Source: Paraburkholderia atlantica | GTDB taxonomy: Bacteria > Pseudomonadota > Gammaproteobacteria > Burkholderiales > Burkholderiaceae | Direction of reading: 5' to 3' | Assembly (NCBI RefSeq): GCF_009362785.1 | Contig: NZ_WHNQ01000036.1 | Location: 1 to 61,584, forward strand | Length of the DNA stretch: 61,584 nt | Shown here: positions 41,681 to 50,435 of the stretch, in pieces | Numbering within the stretch: position 1 is the first letter of the stretch | How the letters are laid out: each line of letters begins with the position of its first letter | Notes under the pieces: model-generated | What the model was told of the DNA's origin: nothing | Database searches by the model: none | The model's input: only the letters and a program-made list of their open reading frames with translations | Made by a program: the position numbers and the translations under genes

Positions 41681-41929
41681 ATGCGGCAAGCGTTCAATAT
41701 TGCGTTGGTGCTTTTGCTTGGCTATTTGATGGCGGATCGGGCGTTGATGCGTGCGCAGGCGGGCGAGGTCGGCACGATTACGTGTCACCAGGGCGCGGCG
41801 CTCGTCAAATCGAACGCGTTGAAAAAGGGCTTTGGTGACGCTGGCGCGAGCGCGCAGAGCGAGAGCTTCCTGTCGGGTTGCCTCGTGACCGGGCGTGGCC
41901 AGGTCGGGGATCTGATCGCGCGCGAGTGA
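41681..41929 (+). CDS. Hypothetical small exported or anchored protein
   Basis: The product has 82 residues. aaaggagacgaccc before the ATG is a strong ribosome site. An N-terminal hydrophobic helix (MRQAFNIALVLLLGYLMA) is followed by a short soluble part with two Cys (TITCHQGAAL, FLSGCLVTG) that could form a disulfide. I recognise no family. Confidence 0.65.
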   Translation: MRQAFNIALVLLLGYLMADRALMRAQAGEVGTITCHQGAALVKSNALKKGFGDAGASAQSESFLSGCLVTGRGQVGDLIARE

Positions 41930-42209
41930 GCGCCGGCAGCGGAGGATTCGTCGCGGCGCACGCACAGCGCCGCGAAAAAGCGCCCAGACCGTGAAGGCCC
42001 GGGCGAAGTCATCGGGAGCCCGATGACGGAGGTAACACATATGAACTGGCCCGCGCTCGGAGATACCCGAGCAGCGGGCCAGTTCATTTGAATCAGGGTG
42101 CGCGTCGCAAGGACGCGCCATTCGGAAGTGCTCGCGGTTCGTTTCGCCTTAGGGCTTCGCAGCCACACTGCTGAGCTCGACGAACCGCCTGCTGCCTACC
42201 GCTTACCGC
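41930..42209. other. Intergenic region with two hairpins and a micro-ORF
   Basis: Between the small exported protein and the DUF4148 gene lie a hairpin (gtcatcgg/ccgatgac, 42008-42027) and then a ribosome site, a 16-codon frame and a long stem that overlaps that frame. See the micro-ORF entry. Confidence 0.5.
42041..42091 (+). CDS. 16-residue micro-ORF within a hairpin, possible leader peptide
   Basis: ggagg at 42028-42032, eight bases before an ATG, opens the frame MNWPALGDTRAAGQFI followed by TGA. The first and last 14 coding bases are exact complements (42041-42054 with 42074-42087), so the RNA folds over the start codon. It may be a translated small RNA, a leader peptide, or a terminator that only looks like a gene. 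Nothing downstream on the plus strand is an obvious target. Confidence 0.35.
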   Translation: MNWPALGDTRAAGQFI

Positions 42210-42524
42210 TTACTGACCGAAGTAGACCGACTTCGGGCCACTCGTCGGAGCCGCACGGCTCGTTTGGGTCGTACCGCTCACCACACCACCGAAGCCGGTA
42301 GCGGCTTGGCCGACGCCGTTTTGCGCGTCGACGCGGGCTTGCGCAGCCTGGATGTCAGCCGGGTAGTGCGGGTCGGCGAGACCAGGTTGATAGCCAGCCT
42401 TTTCCAGTTGGACCAGCTCGGCGCGCACTTGAGCGCGGGTCACGGGCTGGTTGGTTTGCGCGAAAGCAGCGACGGGAGCGGCGACAGCGACGGCGATGAC
42501 AACGGCTTGAATCAGCGATTTCAT
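42210..42524 (-). CDS. DUF4148 small exported protein, copy C
   Basis: The ATG at 42524 (ggagg eight bases upstream) gives 104 residues: signal peptide MKSLIQAVVIAVAVAAPVAA, core VTRAQVRAELVQLEKAGYQP and DPHYPADIQAAQARV, and a Ser/Thr/Gly-rich tail ending KSVYFGQ. It is related to copies A and B near 10 kb but clearly diverged. Function is unknown. An AT-rich promoter-like stretch precedes it. Confidence 0.9.
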   Translation of the reverse strand: MKSLIQAVVIAVAVAAPVAAFAQTNQPVTRAQVRAELVQLEKAGYQPGLADPHYPADIQAAQARVDAQNGVGQAATGFGGVVSGTTQTSRAAPTSGPKSVYFGQ

Positions 42525-42711
42525 GATACGTACCTCCAGTTCAGGTTTTATCTTGCTGCGAACTTGCTTGTTCGTAGTCATTGATTGCATTGTAATTTGG
42601 TGAACTAGGCAGAGTAAGCTGAGATTCAGGTAATGTTTGTTGCCAAAATTGATACAAAGTCGCGAAACCTTCAGGGTTAACACGTAGCGCTGCCGCCGCG
42701 GTGCGGGAGTG

Positions 42712-44262
42712 CTACTTCTCCGATACCGGACTGACCGGCGACGGCGCTGCCGTCGCCGGCGCGTCGTTTCGCGCGATGCCCCGCGTCGCGTCACGCACCG
42801 ATTGCCGCAAGCGCGTGAACGCCTGGCTCGTGCGCGCATCTCGCTGGTCGCGTGCGTCGTAGAAGTCCTTGCTGAGCCACTGGCCGAGACTCATCATCAG
42901 CGAGCCCAACGCGCTCTTGAAGCGCACCCACGCATTGCCGGTGCGCGCCAGTTGCGCGGCCCCCTCGACCGCCTCGACGGCGAGCCGGTCCAGTTCCGCG
43001 TGCAGAAAGTCGGCGAAATGATGCAGGCCATGCTGATTGCCATTCGACGATTTGCGCTCCAGTTCGACGTGCTCGGCAATCAGCGATTGGTTGGGCACGC
43101 GAATAAACGGCGGCGTATCGGAGCGCGCGACGCCGTCACGGCGAATCGCCACACCGAGGTTCGCGGACGCCGCGGTGCGCTTGCCGAGTGGTGGCATTTG
43201 CCACTTGTCGCACAGGTACTTCAACAGGCTGCAATGATCGAATCGTTCGTTGCATGCGCCGGCTTCGCACCACGGCGACACGAGGATCGCGGGAACGCGT
43301 ACGCCGAGACGTTTGAAATCGAAGCTCGTGGTGTGGCCGTCGGGTGCGACTGCGTCGGCCGGCGGCGAAACGTGGTCGTAGAAGCCGCCGTGCTCATCGT
43401 AGAGGACCACCAATAACGTGCGCTCCCACAGCGCCGGATTCGAGCGCAGCGCATTGTAGGTATCCGCGATCAGCTTTTCCGCCTTCATGATGTTGTGCGG
43501 CGGATGATCGTCGTTCTGCGCTTCGCCGAAGTACTTCGGCTCGATCAGCACGAATTGCGGGAATTGACCGGCGGGGCCCGCTGCGTCTTCGAAGAACTTA
43601 TCGAAAGAGCGGTAATTCGCGAGGTTTTCCGCGCGTCGCTGGTTCTTCAGCAGCAGTGACGCGGGGAAGTCGTAGAAATAGACACTCCATGTTTTGCGCG
43701 CGGCGTTCAACCGATCGAAAATCGTGTCCTGATCCTGCTCGGTGTACCAGCGTGGATTGAGTCCGTCGAGTCCCGAAGGCATGTCGATCTCGCCTTTCGA
43801 TGTACCCGTCAGCGCAAAAAAACGGTTCGGCCACGTCGGCCCCGGCAATGAAGAGAACCACCGGTCGCACACGGTGAATTGCGAACCGAGCGTGTGCAGC
43901 GCGGGCAGAAAACCGAGCGGGTAATAGCCCATCACGTCTTGCCGCGCGACGAGGCTGCTCTTCGGGTAGTCGTTCACGAACGATCGCACGAAGCCGCCGT
44001 TGTCGGCGGCGATCTGATCCATCACGGCCTTGTGCTCGTGATTCGGATCCTGCTTCATCTGCCGCTCGCGCGTGGCACGTGGATAGAAGGTGTGGCCTTG
44101 ACCGTCGGCATTCGATTTGCCGGCCGCGTTGCGCACGCCGTCCAGATTGTCGTGCACGGCGTCGAGGCAGCCGAGCATCTGGTCGAACGAGTGATTCTCC
44201 ATCAGCAGCAGCACGACGTGTTCGATCGGATCGTTCTGCGCATTCGGCTCGACGTCACTCAT
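42712..44262 (-). CDS. Phospholipase C/acid phosphatase-family phosphoesterase
   Basis: The protein has 516 residues. The N-terminus reads HVVLLLMENHSFDQMLG, the metal-binding signature of the bacterial phosphoesterase family (PLC, AcpA), and LYDEHGGFYDHVSPP supplies the second metal motif. Typical family members carry a Tat signal; here the protein starts directly with MSDVEPNAQNDPIEH and has none. It may hydrolyse phospholipids or phosphate esters. It is the last gene of a minus-strand row (TPR, endolysin, holin, this gene), with 150 bases between holin stop and this start. Confidence 0.85.
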   Translation of the reverse strand: MSDVEPNAQNDPIEHVVLLLMENHSFDQMLGCLDAVHDNLDGVRNAAGKSNADGQGHTFYPRATRERQMKQDPNHEHKAVMDQIAADNGGFVRSFVNDYPKSSLVARQDVMGYYPLGFLPALHTLGSQFTVCDRWFSSLPGPTWPNRFFALTGTSKGEIDMPSGLDGLNPRWYTEQDQDTIFDRLNAARKTWSVYFYDFPASLLLKNQRRAENLANYRSFDKFFEDAAGPAGQFPQFVLIEPKYFGEAQNDDHPPHNIMKAEKLIADTYNALRSNPALWERTLLVVLYDEHGGFYDHVSPPADAVAPDGHTTSFDFKRLGVRVPAILVSPWCEAGACNERFDHCSLLKYLCDKWQMPPLGKRTAASANLGVAIRRDGVARSDTPPFIRVPNQSLIAEHVELERKSSNGNQHGLHHFADFLHAELDRLAVEAVEGAAQLARTGNAWVRFKSALGSLMMSLGQWLSKDFYDARDQRDARTSQAFTRLRQSVRDATRGIARNDAPATAAPSPVSPVSEK

Positions 44263-44412
44263 CTTTATCGCTCCACTTGGGACGGGACGGACTTCGCGTT
44301 GCCAACTTAGCGCAAAACGCGGGCTGGCGAAAGAGCGCTACTTTGAAACGGACCTGCACGCGACGCTCGGCGTATCTCGTCGCGTGCACGATTCGCTCAA
44401 CCTGGCATCGAC

Positions 44413-45108
44413 TCAACTGCCGCCAGAGAAGATCGGACCTTGCCCGCCCGGCGCGAACGACGGAAAGTGGTCGCCGGACGGCGCGGCCGCCGCCGGTGCG
44501 TGCGGTCCCGACTGCGACGCCGGTTCGCGCAACGTCAACGCGCTGTCGGCCGTGATCGGTACACTCGGCTTCGCGAGCAGCTCGGTCTTGCGCATCGAGC
44601 CGACCGACGTGCCGAAGTAATAGCCGATGATGCTGATCCACGCAGTTCCCAACGCGCCGACGATCACGTTGACGAGATCCTTGTTGGTGCCCGGCAGAGG
44701 CTGGAACGCCATCAGCAGCAAGATGCCGAAGAAGCCGGTGGTGACGGCCATCGCGAGCACCTTCGGGACCCAGTCGCGATTGGCGACACCCATCGCGCGC
44801 GCATTCGCGGTGTCGCTCGTCGCGATGCGGGCCATGTCGGCGTCGTGCGCGAGCCTCGACTGCGCGGCCGTCACCATCAGCTGCTGCAATTGCAGCGAGT
44901 TCGCGGTTTCGGCCTGGCGAAGTTTTTCGAGCGCGCCGGGGTCGTTCAACGCGGGTTCCACGAAAGCCGGGTCGCTCGGCGTGCCGAGCGCGTGCGAGAT
45001 GATCGCGGCCGCGGCGGTCACACCGAGGCCGACCGGACCACCCACGAGCCCGGCGAGAAGCGGGGCGGTGCTGCTGATGTTCGTCGCTACTTTAGTCCAG
45101 TCCATCAT
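44413..45108 (-). CDS. 3TM holin-family protein
   Basis: The ATG at 45108 overlaps the endolysin stop (ATGA); a second ATG follows at once. The product has 231 residues. Hydrophobic segments lie at the N-terminus (APLLAGLVGGPVGLGVTAAA) and in the middle (VLAMAVTTGFFGILLLMAF and VNVIVGALGTAWISIIGYYF), as in the 3TM holin family of phages and gene-transfer agents. A Pro/Ala/Ser-rich tail (SGPHAPAAAAPSGDHFPSFA) is unusual. It should make inner-membrane holes that let the endolysin reach the cell wall. Confidence 0.8.
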   Translation of the reverse strand: MMDWTKVATNISSTAPLLAGLVGGPVGLGVTAAAAIISHALGTPSDPAFVEPALNDPGALEKLRQAETANSLQLQQLMVTAAQSRLAHDADMARIATSDTANARAMGVANRDWVPKVLAMAVTTGFFGILLLMAFQPLPGTNKDLVNVIVGALGTAWISIIGYYFGTSVGSMRKTELLAKPSVPITADSALTLREPASQSGPHAPAAAAPSGDHFPSFAPGGQGPIFSGGS

Positions 45109-45587
45109 GCTGCTCCCAGGAGAAGATTCGCTGCCATGCGTTCGGTCCAGCCGCGGCTGAAACTCGGCCACGAATGCAGGTTGCGAAGGTACCGCAGACG
45201 ATACGCGGCGAAGCGCATCACGAACTTCATCGGATCGGCGTTCTTGACAGCATCCAGCGTGTCGGGGCCGAACTTGCCGTCTTCCTTGGCGCCGGACGCT
45301 TTCTGCATCCAGAGCACGACGAGGCCGCCGTTGTAGTTCGCATCGAAAATCTGGAAGGCCACGCGCGGATCGAGTTCGTCGAGATGCAACGGGTCCCAGT
45401 ACCTGCGCTTGGCGATCTGATGGGCGGTTTCGAGCGGCAGGTCTTTCATCGCGCCGTTATAGCCCTCGCTGCGCGCGACGCGCGCCGTCACACCCCACAT
45501 CGTTTCGCCGCCTGGATCGGCGGGATTGAAGCTGTACCCGCCTTCGTTTCCGATCAAGGCTTTGAATGCATCTTCGAAACTGTCCAT
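45105..45587 (-). CDS. GH108-family endolysin (lysozyme)
   Basis: From the ATG at 45587 the protein has 160 residues. The glycosyl hydrolase 108 signature is at the start: IGNEGGYSFNPADPGGETMW with catalytic Glu15, followed by the peptidoglycan-binding domain 3-like half (FDANYNGG...KFGPDTLDAV). There is no signal peptide, so it depends on a holin; the holin gene overlaps its stop. No phage structural, spanin or integrase genes are near, so this looks like a domesticated lysis pair. Confidence 0.88.
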   Translation of the reverse strand: MDSFEDAFKALIGNEGGYSFNPADPGGETMWGVTARVARSEGYNGAMKDLPLETAHQIAKRRYWDPLHLDELDPRVAFQIFDANYNGGLVVLWMQKASGAKEDGKFGPDTLDAVKNADPMKFVMRFAAYRLRYLRNLHSWPSFSRGWTERMAANLLLGAA

Positions 45588-45641
45588 CGAACTGTCTCCT
45601 GTTCGGCAGTGTTGCCAACTCAAATGGCGAATGCGCGCGGC

Positions 45642-47117
45642 TCAGGCCGCTCGCATCGCCTGTCCTACGGCGTCGCGTACCGTGTCGAGCGAGGCCCGCA
45701 GCGGATACGACGTCATCGGATTCGAAACGGGCTTGACGCGCGGGTCAGGCCTCGATGTGTGGGTGTCGGCTTCGTCGGGCGATGCGTCCGTCGAGAGCGC
45801 CAGATCGCGTTCGCGCGCCGACAGCGTGCCGGCGTCGAGTTGCAATGCCTGTGCGTACTTGCGTGCGGCCTCGCGCAAAGCGCCTTTGTGTTCCAGCGCG
45901 CGGCCCCATTCCGCATAGGACGGCGCGAGGTCGGGACGCAACGCAACGGCGCGCGAGAGCTTTTCGATCGCTTCGTCTTCGTGGCCGGTTTTGACGAGTG
46001 CCTCGGCCCAGTCGTGCAGCGTGTCGACGGATTCGGGGTTCATCTCGGCGGCCTGCCTGAATGCGTCGAGTGCTTCGCGATCGTGCTGGTCCGTATGCAA
46101 CAGCACATCGCCGAGCAGCCGAAGGTTTTCAGCGGTGCGCGACTTTTCGTTCGCGCCGGCACGCAGTTCCGTGAGCGCATCGTCGATGCGGTTCTGCTGT
46201 TCGAGCGCGATGCCGAGACTCGCACGTAGCACCGCCGAGTCCTTGTACTGAGTCAAGGCTTCGCGGATCTGCTGCTCGGCCTCTTTCGAACGCTGCTGAC
46301 TGTCGAGCAACCACGCCTTGCCCGCGACTGCCCATTGGGCCTGCTCGGATGAGGGCAGCGCGAGGACTTCGTCATAGATCTCGACGATCTTGCGATAGTC
46401 GCATTGCGCGAGCGAACATTTGTTCTTCTGCACTTGCGTGAACAGATGACTGGCGAGGATGTTAGGTTCGGCGAGGCGCATCGCCATGGTTGCGATGTCG
46501 TGCACGAACTTTTCGAGGTCGCGCCCTTCGAACGGCACCGTGCTTTCACGGCCGTTGAACGGGCCGTGTTCTATCTGCACGTGAGCCACATACGAATCCG
46601 CGCTGTTGTTCGTCTTCGTGATGCCGACGTGCACGGCCACATCTTCGCGGTGGAGCACGCCTTTGATGAAGCGCACCGTCGTCGCATACGACATCTCCTG
46701 ACCCGGGATCTGGATGTCCTGCTGCGCGTCGTTGCTGGTCATCGTGTCGTGCGGAATCGATTGGGCGTCCCGCCCGATCTCCTTCATCGCCGACATGATC
46801 CGCTCGGCGACAAAATTCGACGTATAGCCGCGCTCGGTCAACGATTGCGGCGTCTCCACCGGCGGCACCAGCAATTGACGCGTGAGCACGCCGCGCGCGA
46901 CGAGGCAGATGGAACCGATCGTCAGCAAGATGACCAACCACGGCAACACATATGGCCAGAGCCGCTTCGGCCCGCGACCGATCACACCGGCGGTATGCAA
47001 GCCGAACAGCACGAATCCGCTGGAATGATGACGATGGCGGCGATTCGCGGCGTTGGCGCGTATGACCGCACCGCTGAACCCGTTCATCGACCGACGTTGA
47101 CCCTGTGCACTCGACAT
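45642..47117 (-). CDS. Membrane-anchored TPR protein
   Basis: The protein has 491 residues: a basic cytoplasmic N-terminus, one membrane helix (YVLPWLVILLTIGSICLVA, about 56-74), an unknown domain of about 170 residues, then several TPR repeats (EIYDEVLALPSSEQAQWAVA to YAEWGRALEHKGALREAARK). gagg precedes the ATG. TPR domains bind partner proteins, here in the periplasm. It is the first gene of a minus-strand row with endolysin, holin and phosphoesterase (54-base gap to the endolysin). Its role there is unknown. Confidence 0.75.
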   Translation of the reverse strand: MSSAQGQRRSMNGFSGAVIRANAANRRHRHHSSGFVLFGLHTAGVIGRGPKRLWPYVLPWLVILLTIGSICLVARGVLTRQLLVPPVETPQSLTERGYTSNFVAERIMSAMKEIGRDAQSIPHDTMTSNDAQQDIQIPGQEMSYATTVRFIKGVLHREDVAVHVGITKTNNSADSYVAHVQIEHGPFNGRESTVPFEGRDLEKFVHDIATMAMRLAEPNILASHLFTQVQKNKCSLAQCDYRKIVEIYDEVLALPSSEQAQWAVAGKAWLLDSQQRSKEAEQQIREALTQYKDSAVLRASLGIALEQQNRIDDALTELRAGANEKSRTAENLRLLGDVLLHTDQHDREALDAFRQAAEMNPESVDTLHDWAEALVKTGHEDEAIEKLSRAVALRPDLAPSYAEWGRALEHKGALREAARKYAQALQLDAGTLSARERDLALSTDASPDEADTHTSRPDPRVKPVSNPMTSYPLRASLDTVRDAVGQAMRAA

Positions 47118-47329
47118 GACCCACCTCGCTTCGATCGGCGATCAATGTTGGCGATCGCCTGACTTGCGCGGTGGGTATGCATTGACCGTGCCATGGCGCG
47201 GGAAGCGACTGGGCAAGCGGCTGCTGGCTTCTGGTGAGGGGATTGCAAGAAAGAAGTGTTGCGGACCGGCCAACGTATCGGGAAAAACAGTTTGCTGGCG
47301 GGAGACAGGATTGGGGTTGGCGAATAAAA
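47118..47329. other. Intergenic region without a gene
   Basis: No reading frame with a ribosome site or family resemblance. It contains upstream DNA for the TPR gene and ends at the terminator of the ABC operon. Confidence 0.5.
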
Positions 47330-47360
47330 ATGCCGCTCAGTCCAGAAGACTGAGCGGCAT
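47330..47360 (-). terminator. Rho-independent terminator of the ABC importer operon
   Basis: A perfect 13-bp stem (atgccgctcagtc/gactgagcggcat) with a 5-base loop is followed by tttttatt on the minus strand, 43 bases after the permease stop. Confidence 0.92.
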
Positions 47361-47402
47361 CGGTGAAGCGAACTACTGTTTGAGGATTCGCGCTGCGGTG
47401 GC

Positions 47403-48266
47403 TTAAACCGAACTCGGCCGCCACTTCAACAATCGATGCTCCACCGCGGTCAACAGGTAGTCGGCCGCAAGCGCGACCACCGCCAGCACGATCATCGCCG
47501 CGAACACGCCGCTCGCATTGAATGCGCCCTGCGCGGTGGAGATCAGCAAACCGATACCCTGCTTCGAGCCGAGAAACTCGCCGACCACCGCGCCGACCAG
47601 CGCGAAGCCGAAGCTCACGTGCAGACTCGCGAGAATCCAGCTCAGCGCCGACGGAATCACGACCGAGGTCGTCACCTGGCGGCGCGACGCGCCGAGGATC
47701 TGCGCATTCGCGATCATGTAGCGGTCCGCTTCGCGCACGCCCTGGAACGCGTTGGCGAACACCACGAAGAACACCATCACGACCGCGAGCGCGACTTTCG
47801 ACGCCATGCCGAGCCCGAGCGCGATCACGAACACCGAGCCGAGCACGACGCGCGGAATCGAGTTGGCGATCTTGATGTACAGGCTGAACACGTCGGAGAG
47901 CAGCTTGTTGCGGCCGAGCACGATGCCGCAGACGATGCCCGCGACCGAACCGATGATGAAGCCGAGGCCTGTCTCTTCGAGCGTGACCCACACCTGCGTG
48001 AGCAGCGGACCTTGCGACGTGCCGTTCACGAACCAGTCGACGATCTGTTCGAAGATCGCGCTCGGCATCGAGAAGAAGAACGGGTCGATCCACTTCAGGC
48101 GCGCGGACAGTTCCCAGCCGCCGAGCACGACCACGAGCACCAGAATGCGCAGCGAAATCACCAGAACCTGGCGCTGGCGGATCTTCTTCTGCGCGATACG
48201 CTCGACGTGAGCGAGCGACGCGGCGTCGATGCCCGCGGGCATCATCTGTTGAGAGGGTGTAGACAT
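47403..48266 (-). CDS. ABC transporter permease (SsuC/TauC type)
   Basis: From the ATG at 48266 the protein has 287 residues with about six helices and the BPD_transp_1 loop (YMIANAQILGASRRQVTTSVVIPSA; EAA-type motif). It belongs to the nitrate/sulfonate/taurine-type importers. It follows the ATPase gene, with the binding protein gene first in the same operon. The preceding in-frame extension to 48374 is rejected, as it overlaps the ATPase gene and lacks a ribosome site. Confidence 0.92.
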   Translation of the reverse strand: MSTPSQQMMPAGIDAASLAHVERIAQKKIRQRQVLVISLRILVLVVVLGGWELSARLKWIDPFFFSMPSAIFEQIVDWFVNGTSQGPLLTQVWVTLEETGLGFIIGSVAGIVCGIVLGRNKLLSDVFSLYIKIANSIPRVVLGSVFVIALGLGMASKVALAVVMVFFVVFANAFQGVREADRYMIANAQILGASRRQVTTSVVIPSALSWILASLHVSFGFALVGAVVGEFLGSKQGIGLLISTAQGAFNASGVFAAMIVLAVVALAADYLLTAVEHRLLKWRPSSV

Positions 48267-48282
48267 GTTTGCCGTTCCTTGA

Positions 48283-49077
48283 TTAACCGATCTGCACTTC
48301 TTCGCGCAGGTCATGCCAGATATCGCGCGAAATTTCGATGAAACGCGAGTCGTAGCGGATCTCCGACGTAACACGCGGTCGCGGCAGATCGATTTCGTAG
48401 ACTTTCTTCAGCGTGGCGGGGCGCGCGGTCAGCACGAACACGCGGTCGGCGAGCGCAATCGCTTCCTCGAGGTCGTGCGTGACGAACACGACCGAGCCGA
48501 CGCCGCCCCACAATTGCAGCAGCTCGTCCTGCATCAGCGTGCGCGTCTGCATGTCGAGCGCCGAGAACGGCTCGTCCATCAGCAGGATTTCCGGCTTGTT
48601 GATGAAGGTCTGCGCAAGCGCGACGCGCTTGCGCATGCCGCCGGACAGTTGATGCGGATAGTGCTTGCCGAACTTGTCGAGGCCCACGCGGCGCAGCCAT
48701 TCGTTCGCTTCGTCGTAGGCGGCCGATTTCGAACGGCCGCGATAGAGCGGACCCGCCGCGACGTTGTCGAGCACCGAGCGCCACGGAAACACCGCATCGG
48801 CCTGGAACACGAAACCGATGCGTGGATCGATGCCGTCCACCGGCGCGCCCATCACGCGCACTTCGCCGGTGGTCGGCTTCAGCAAGCCGGTGATCATGCT
48901 GAGCGTGGTGGACTTGCCGCAGCCGGTCGGACCGACCACCGCGACGAATTCGCCGCGTGCCACCGACATGCTGAAGTCGCGCAGCGCGATCGTGGCCTTG
49001 CCGTCCGGGGAAATGAAACGGCACGACACGTTGCGCATTTCGATCGCTGGCGTCTCGCGTGACATAGGTTGATTCAT
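48283..49077 (-). CDS. ABC transporter ATPase (SsuB/TauB type)
   Basis: The protein has 264 residues: Walker A GPTGCGKSTT, Q-loop FVFQADAVFPW, signature LSGGMRKRVALA, Walker B ILLMDEPFSALD and H-loop FVTHDLEEA. It powers the importer with the permease and the binding protein encoded on either side. Gaps to its neighbours are short, so one operon is likely. Confidence 0.95.
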   Translation of the reverse strand: MNQPMSRETPAIEMRNVSCRFISPDGKATIALRDFSMSVARGEFVAVVGPTGCGKSTTLSMITGLLKPTTGEVRVMGAPVDGIDPRIGFVFQADAVFPWRSVLDNVAAGPLYRGRSKSAAYDEANEWLRRVGLDKFGKHYPHQLSGGMRKRVALAQTFINKPEILLMDEPFSALDMQTRTLMQDELLQLWGGVGSVVFVTHDLEEAIALADRVFVLTARPATLKKVYEIDLPRPRVTSEIRYDSRFIEISRDIWHDLREEVQIG

Positions 49078-49116
49078 CGGCGGGTGCCTCGCAGTTCTGT
49101 GAAGATGAATGAAGCG

Positions 49117-50136
49117 TTACTTCGACGCGGTCTTGACCGGCGCCGACAGGAAGTCGTTGGTGTAGGTCTTGGCGAGATCGATATGCTTGCCCTTCACCGA
49201 CGGATTGAATGCGGAGAGCACCTTCAGCACCGTGTCGGGGCCGTCGGCGGGCATCTTGCCGTCCTTCGTGAACATCGGCAGCGACGCCTTCAGCGCATTC
49301 ACGTACAGGTCTTTGTTGTTGCCGTAGTAGTCCTTCGGCATCTTCGCGGCGATGTCGTCGGCGCTATGCGTCGCGATGAAGTTCAGCGTCTTCGCGAACG
49401 CGTGCGACAGCTTCGCGGCGTCGTCCTTGTGCGATTCGGCCCACGCGCGCTGCACGTAGAAGCTCGACGCCGGGTAGGTGCCGCCGAGCGCGGCGCGCGT
49501 GCCTTCCACGGTGCGCATATCGACCAGCACCTTCGCGTCGCCGGTCTTCAGCAGTTGCGAAACGGTCGGCTCCGTGGTCATGCCGGCGTCGATGCGGCTT
49601 TGCTTGACGGCGGCGATGAAGCTGTTGTCCGCGCCGACCGGCAACATCGTGTATTGCGTCGACGGCACACCCGCGCGCTGCGCGAGGTACTGCGTGAGGA
49701 AGCTGGTCGACGAACCGAGGCCGGTCACGCCCAGCGTCTTGCCTTTGACGTCGGCCATGCTCTTCAGCGTGTCGGCCGCCTTCGTCGAGACCATTTCGAC
49801 TTCGCCCGGCACTTGGCCAAAGACGACCAGCGCCTGCACTTCCTTGCCCTTGCTCTGCAGATCGATCGTGTGATCGTAGAAGCCGACCACGCCCTGCACG
49901 GCACCCGCGAGCAGTTCGTTCTCCGCGTCGACACCGGCCGGTTGCGACAGGATTTCGACGTCGAGGCCTTCGTCCTTGAAGTAGCCGAGCTGCTCGGTGA
50001 GCTTGGCCGGCAGATAGATGATCTTGGTGGCGCCGCCGACCATGATCGTGATCTTCTCGGCATGTGCTGCGGCCGAAGCGGCAGCAAGGGCGAACGCAAC
50101 ACCTGACACAGCGGCAATCTGGCGCAAGCTACGCAT
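49117..50136 (-). CDS. ABC transporter substrate-binding protein (NMT1/SsuA-like), copy 1
   Basis: The protein has 339 residues with a Sec signal peptide (MRSLRQIAAVSGVAFALAAA...AHA) and the NMT1/SsuA-like binding fold (IYLPAKLTEQLGYFKDEGLDVE). It should capture a small organic anion or precursor in the periplasm; the ligand is not predictable. A close paralogue lies at 52.6 kb on the other strand. First gene of the importer operon, divergent from a two-component system that probably controls it. Confidence 0.93.
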   Translation of the reverse strand: MRSLRQIAAVSGVAFALAAASAAAHAEKITIMVGGATKIIYLPAKLTEQLGYFKDEGLDVEILSQPAGVDAENELLAGAVQGVVGFYDHTIDLQSKGKEVQALVVFGQVPGEVEMVSTKAADTLKSMADVKGKTLGVTGLGSSTSFLTQYLAQRAGVPSTQYTMLPVGADNSFIAAVKQSRIDAGMTTEPTVSQLLKTGDAKVLVDMRTVEGTRAALGGTYPASSFYVQRAWAESHKDDAAKLSHAFAKTLNFIATHSADDIAAKMPKDYYGNNKDLYVNALKASLPMFTKDGKMPADGPDTVLKVLSAFNPSVKGKHIDLAKTYTNDFLSAPVKTASK

Positions 50137-50264
50137 GAAGCAGTCTCCTTAGGTGGGTCGCCGCAATCGAGGCGCGGCGCTTTTCTGGGTGAATGGCGGC
50201 GATTATAGAAACGCGAAACCTTCTGGCAGCTTTCGGGGTTTGGCGCAAAGCATGGGTGTTAACC

Positions 50265-50308
50265 CGACGATGCGCCGACGATGCGCCGGCGATGCGCCGA
50301 CGATGCGC
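50265..50308. repeat. Four 11-bp direct repeats, candidate response-regulator sites
   Basis: The unit cgacgatgcgc occurs four times head to tail (50265, 50276, 50287 with one change, 50298), with one helical turn per unit. It lies between the divergent binding-protein and response-regulator genes. OmpR/PhoB-family regulators bind 11-bp direct repeats, so this is a natural operator for the regulator at 50436. Confidence 0.6.
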
Positions 50309-50435
50309 CGAAATTTCGCGCGAATCGCCGCCGCGCTCGCGGCAGCCACTGGACGTATGCTGTAAACCACACTGCACGCGCGCAGACCCCTTGTTTTAAG
50401 GCACAATCGACGACCTGACTTTTGCCGTTCCCGCC

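Noticed and set aside
42712..47117. Prophage
   Set aside because: Only lysis-type genes are present, with no capsid, tail, terminase, integrase or attachment repeats in the neighbourhood.
50265..50308. CRISPR-like array
   Set aside because: The repeats are 11 bp with no spacers, so this is a simple tandem array in a control region.
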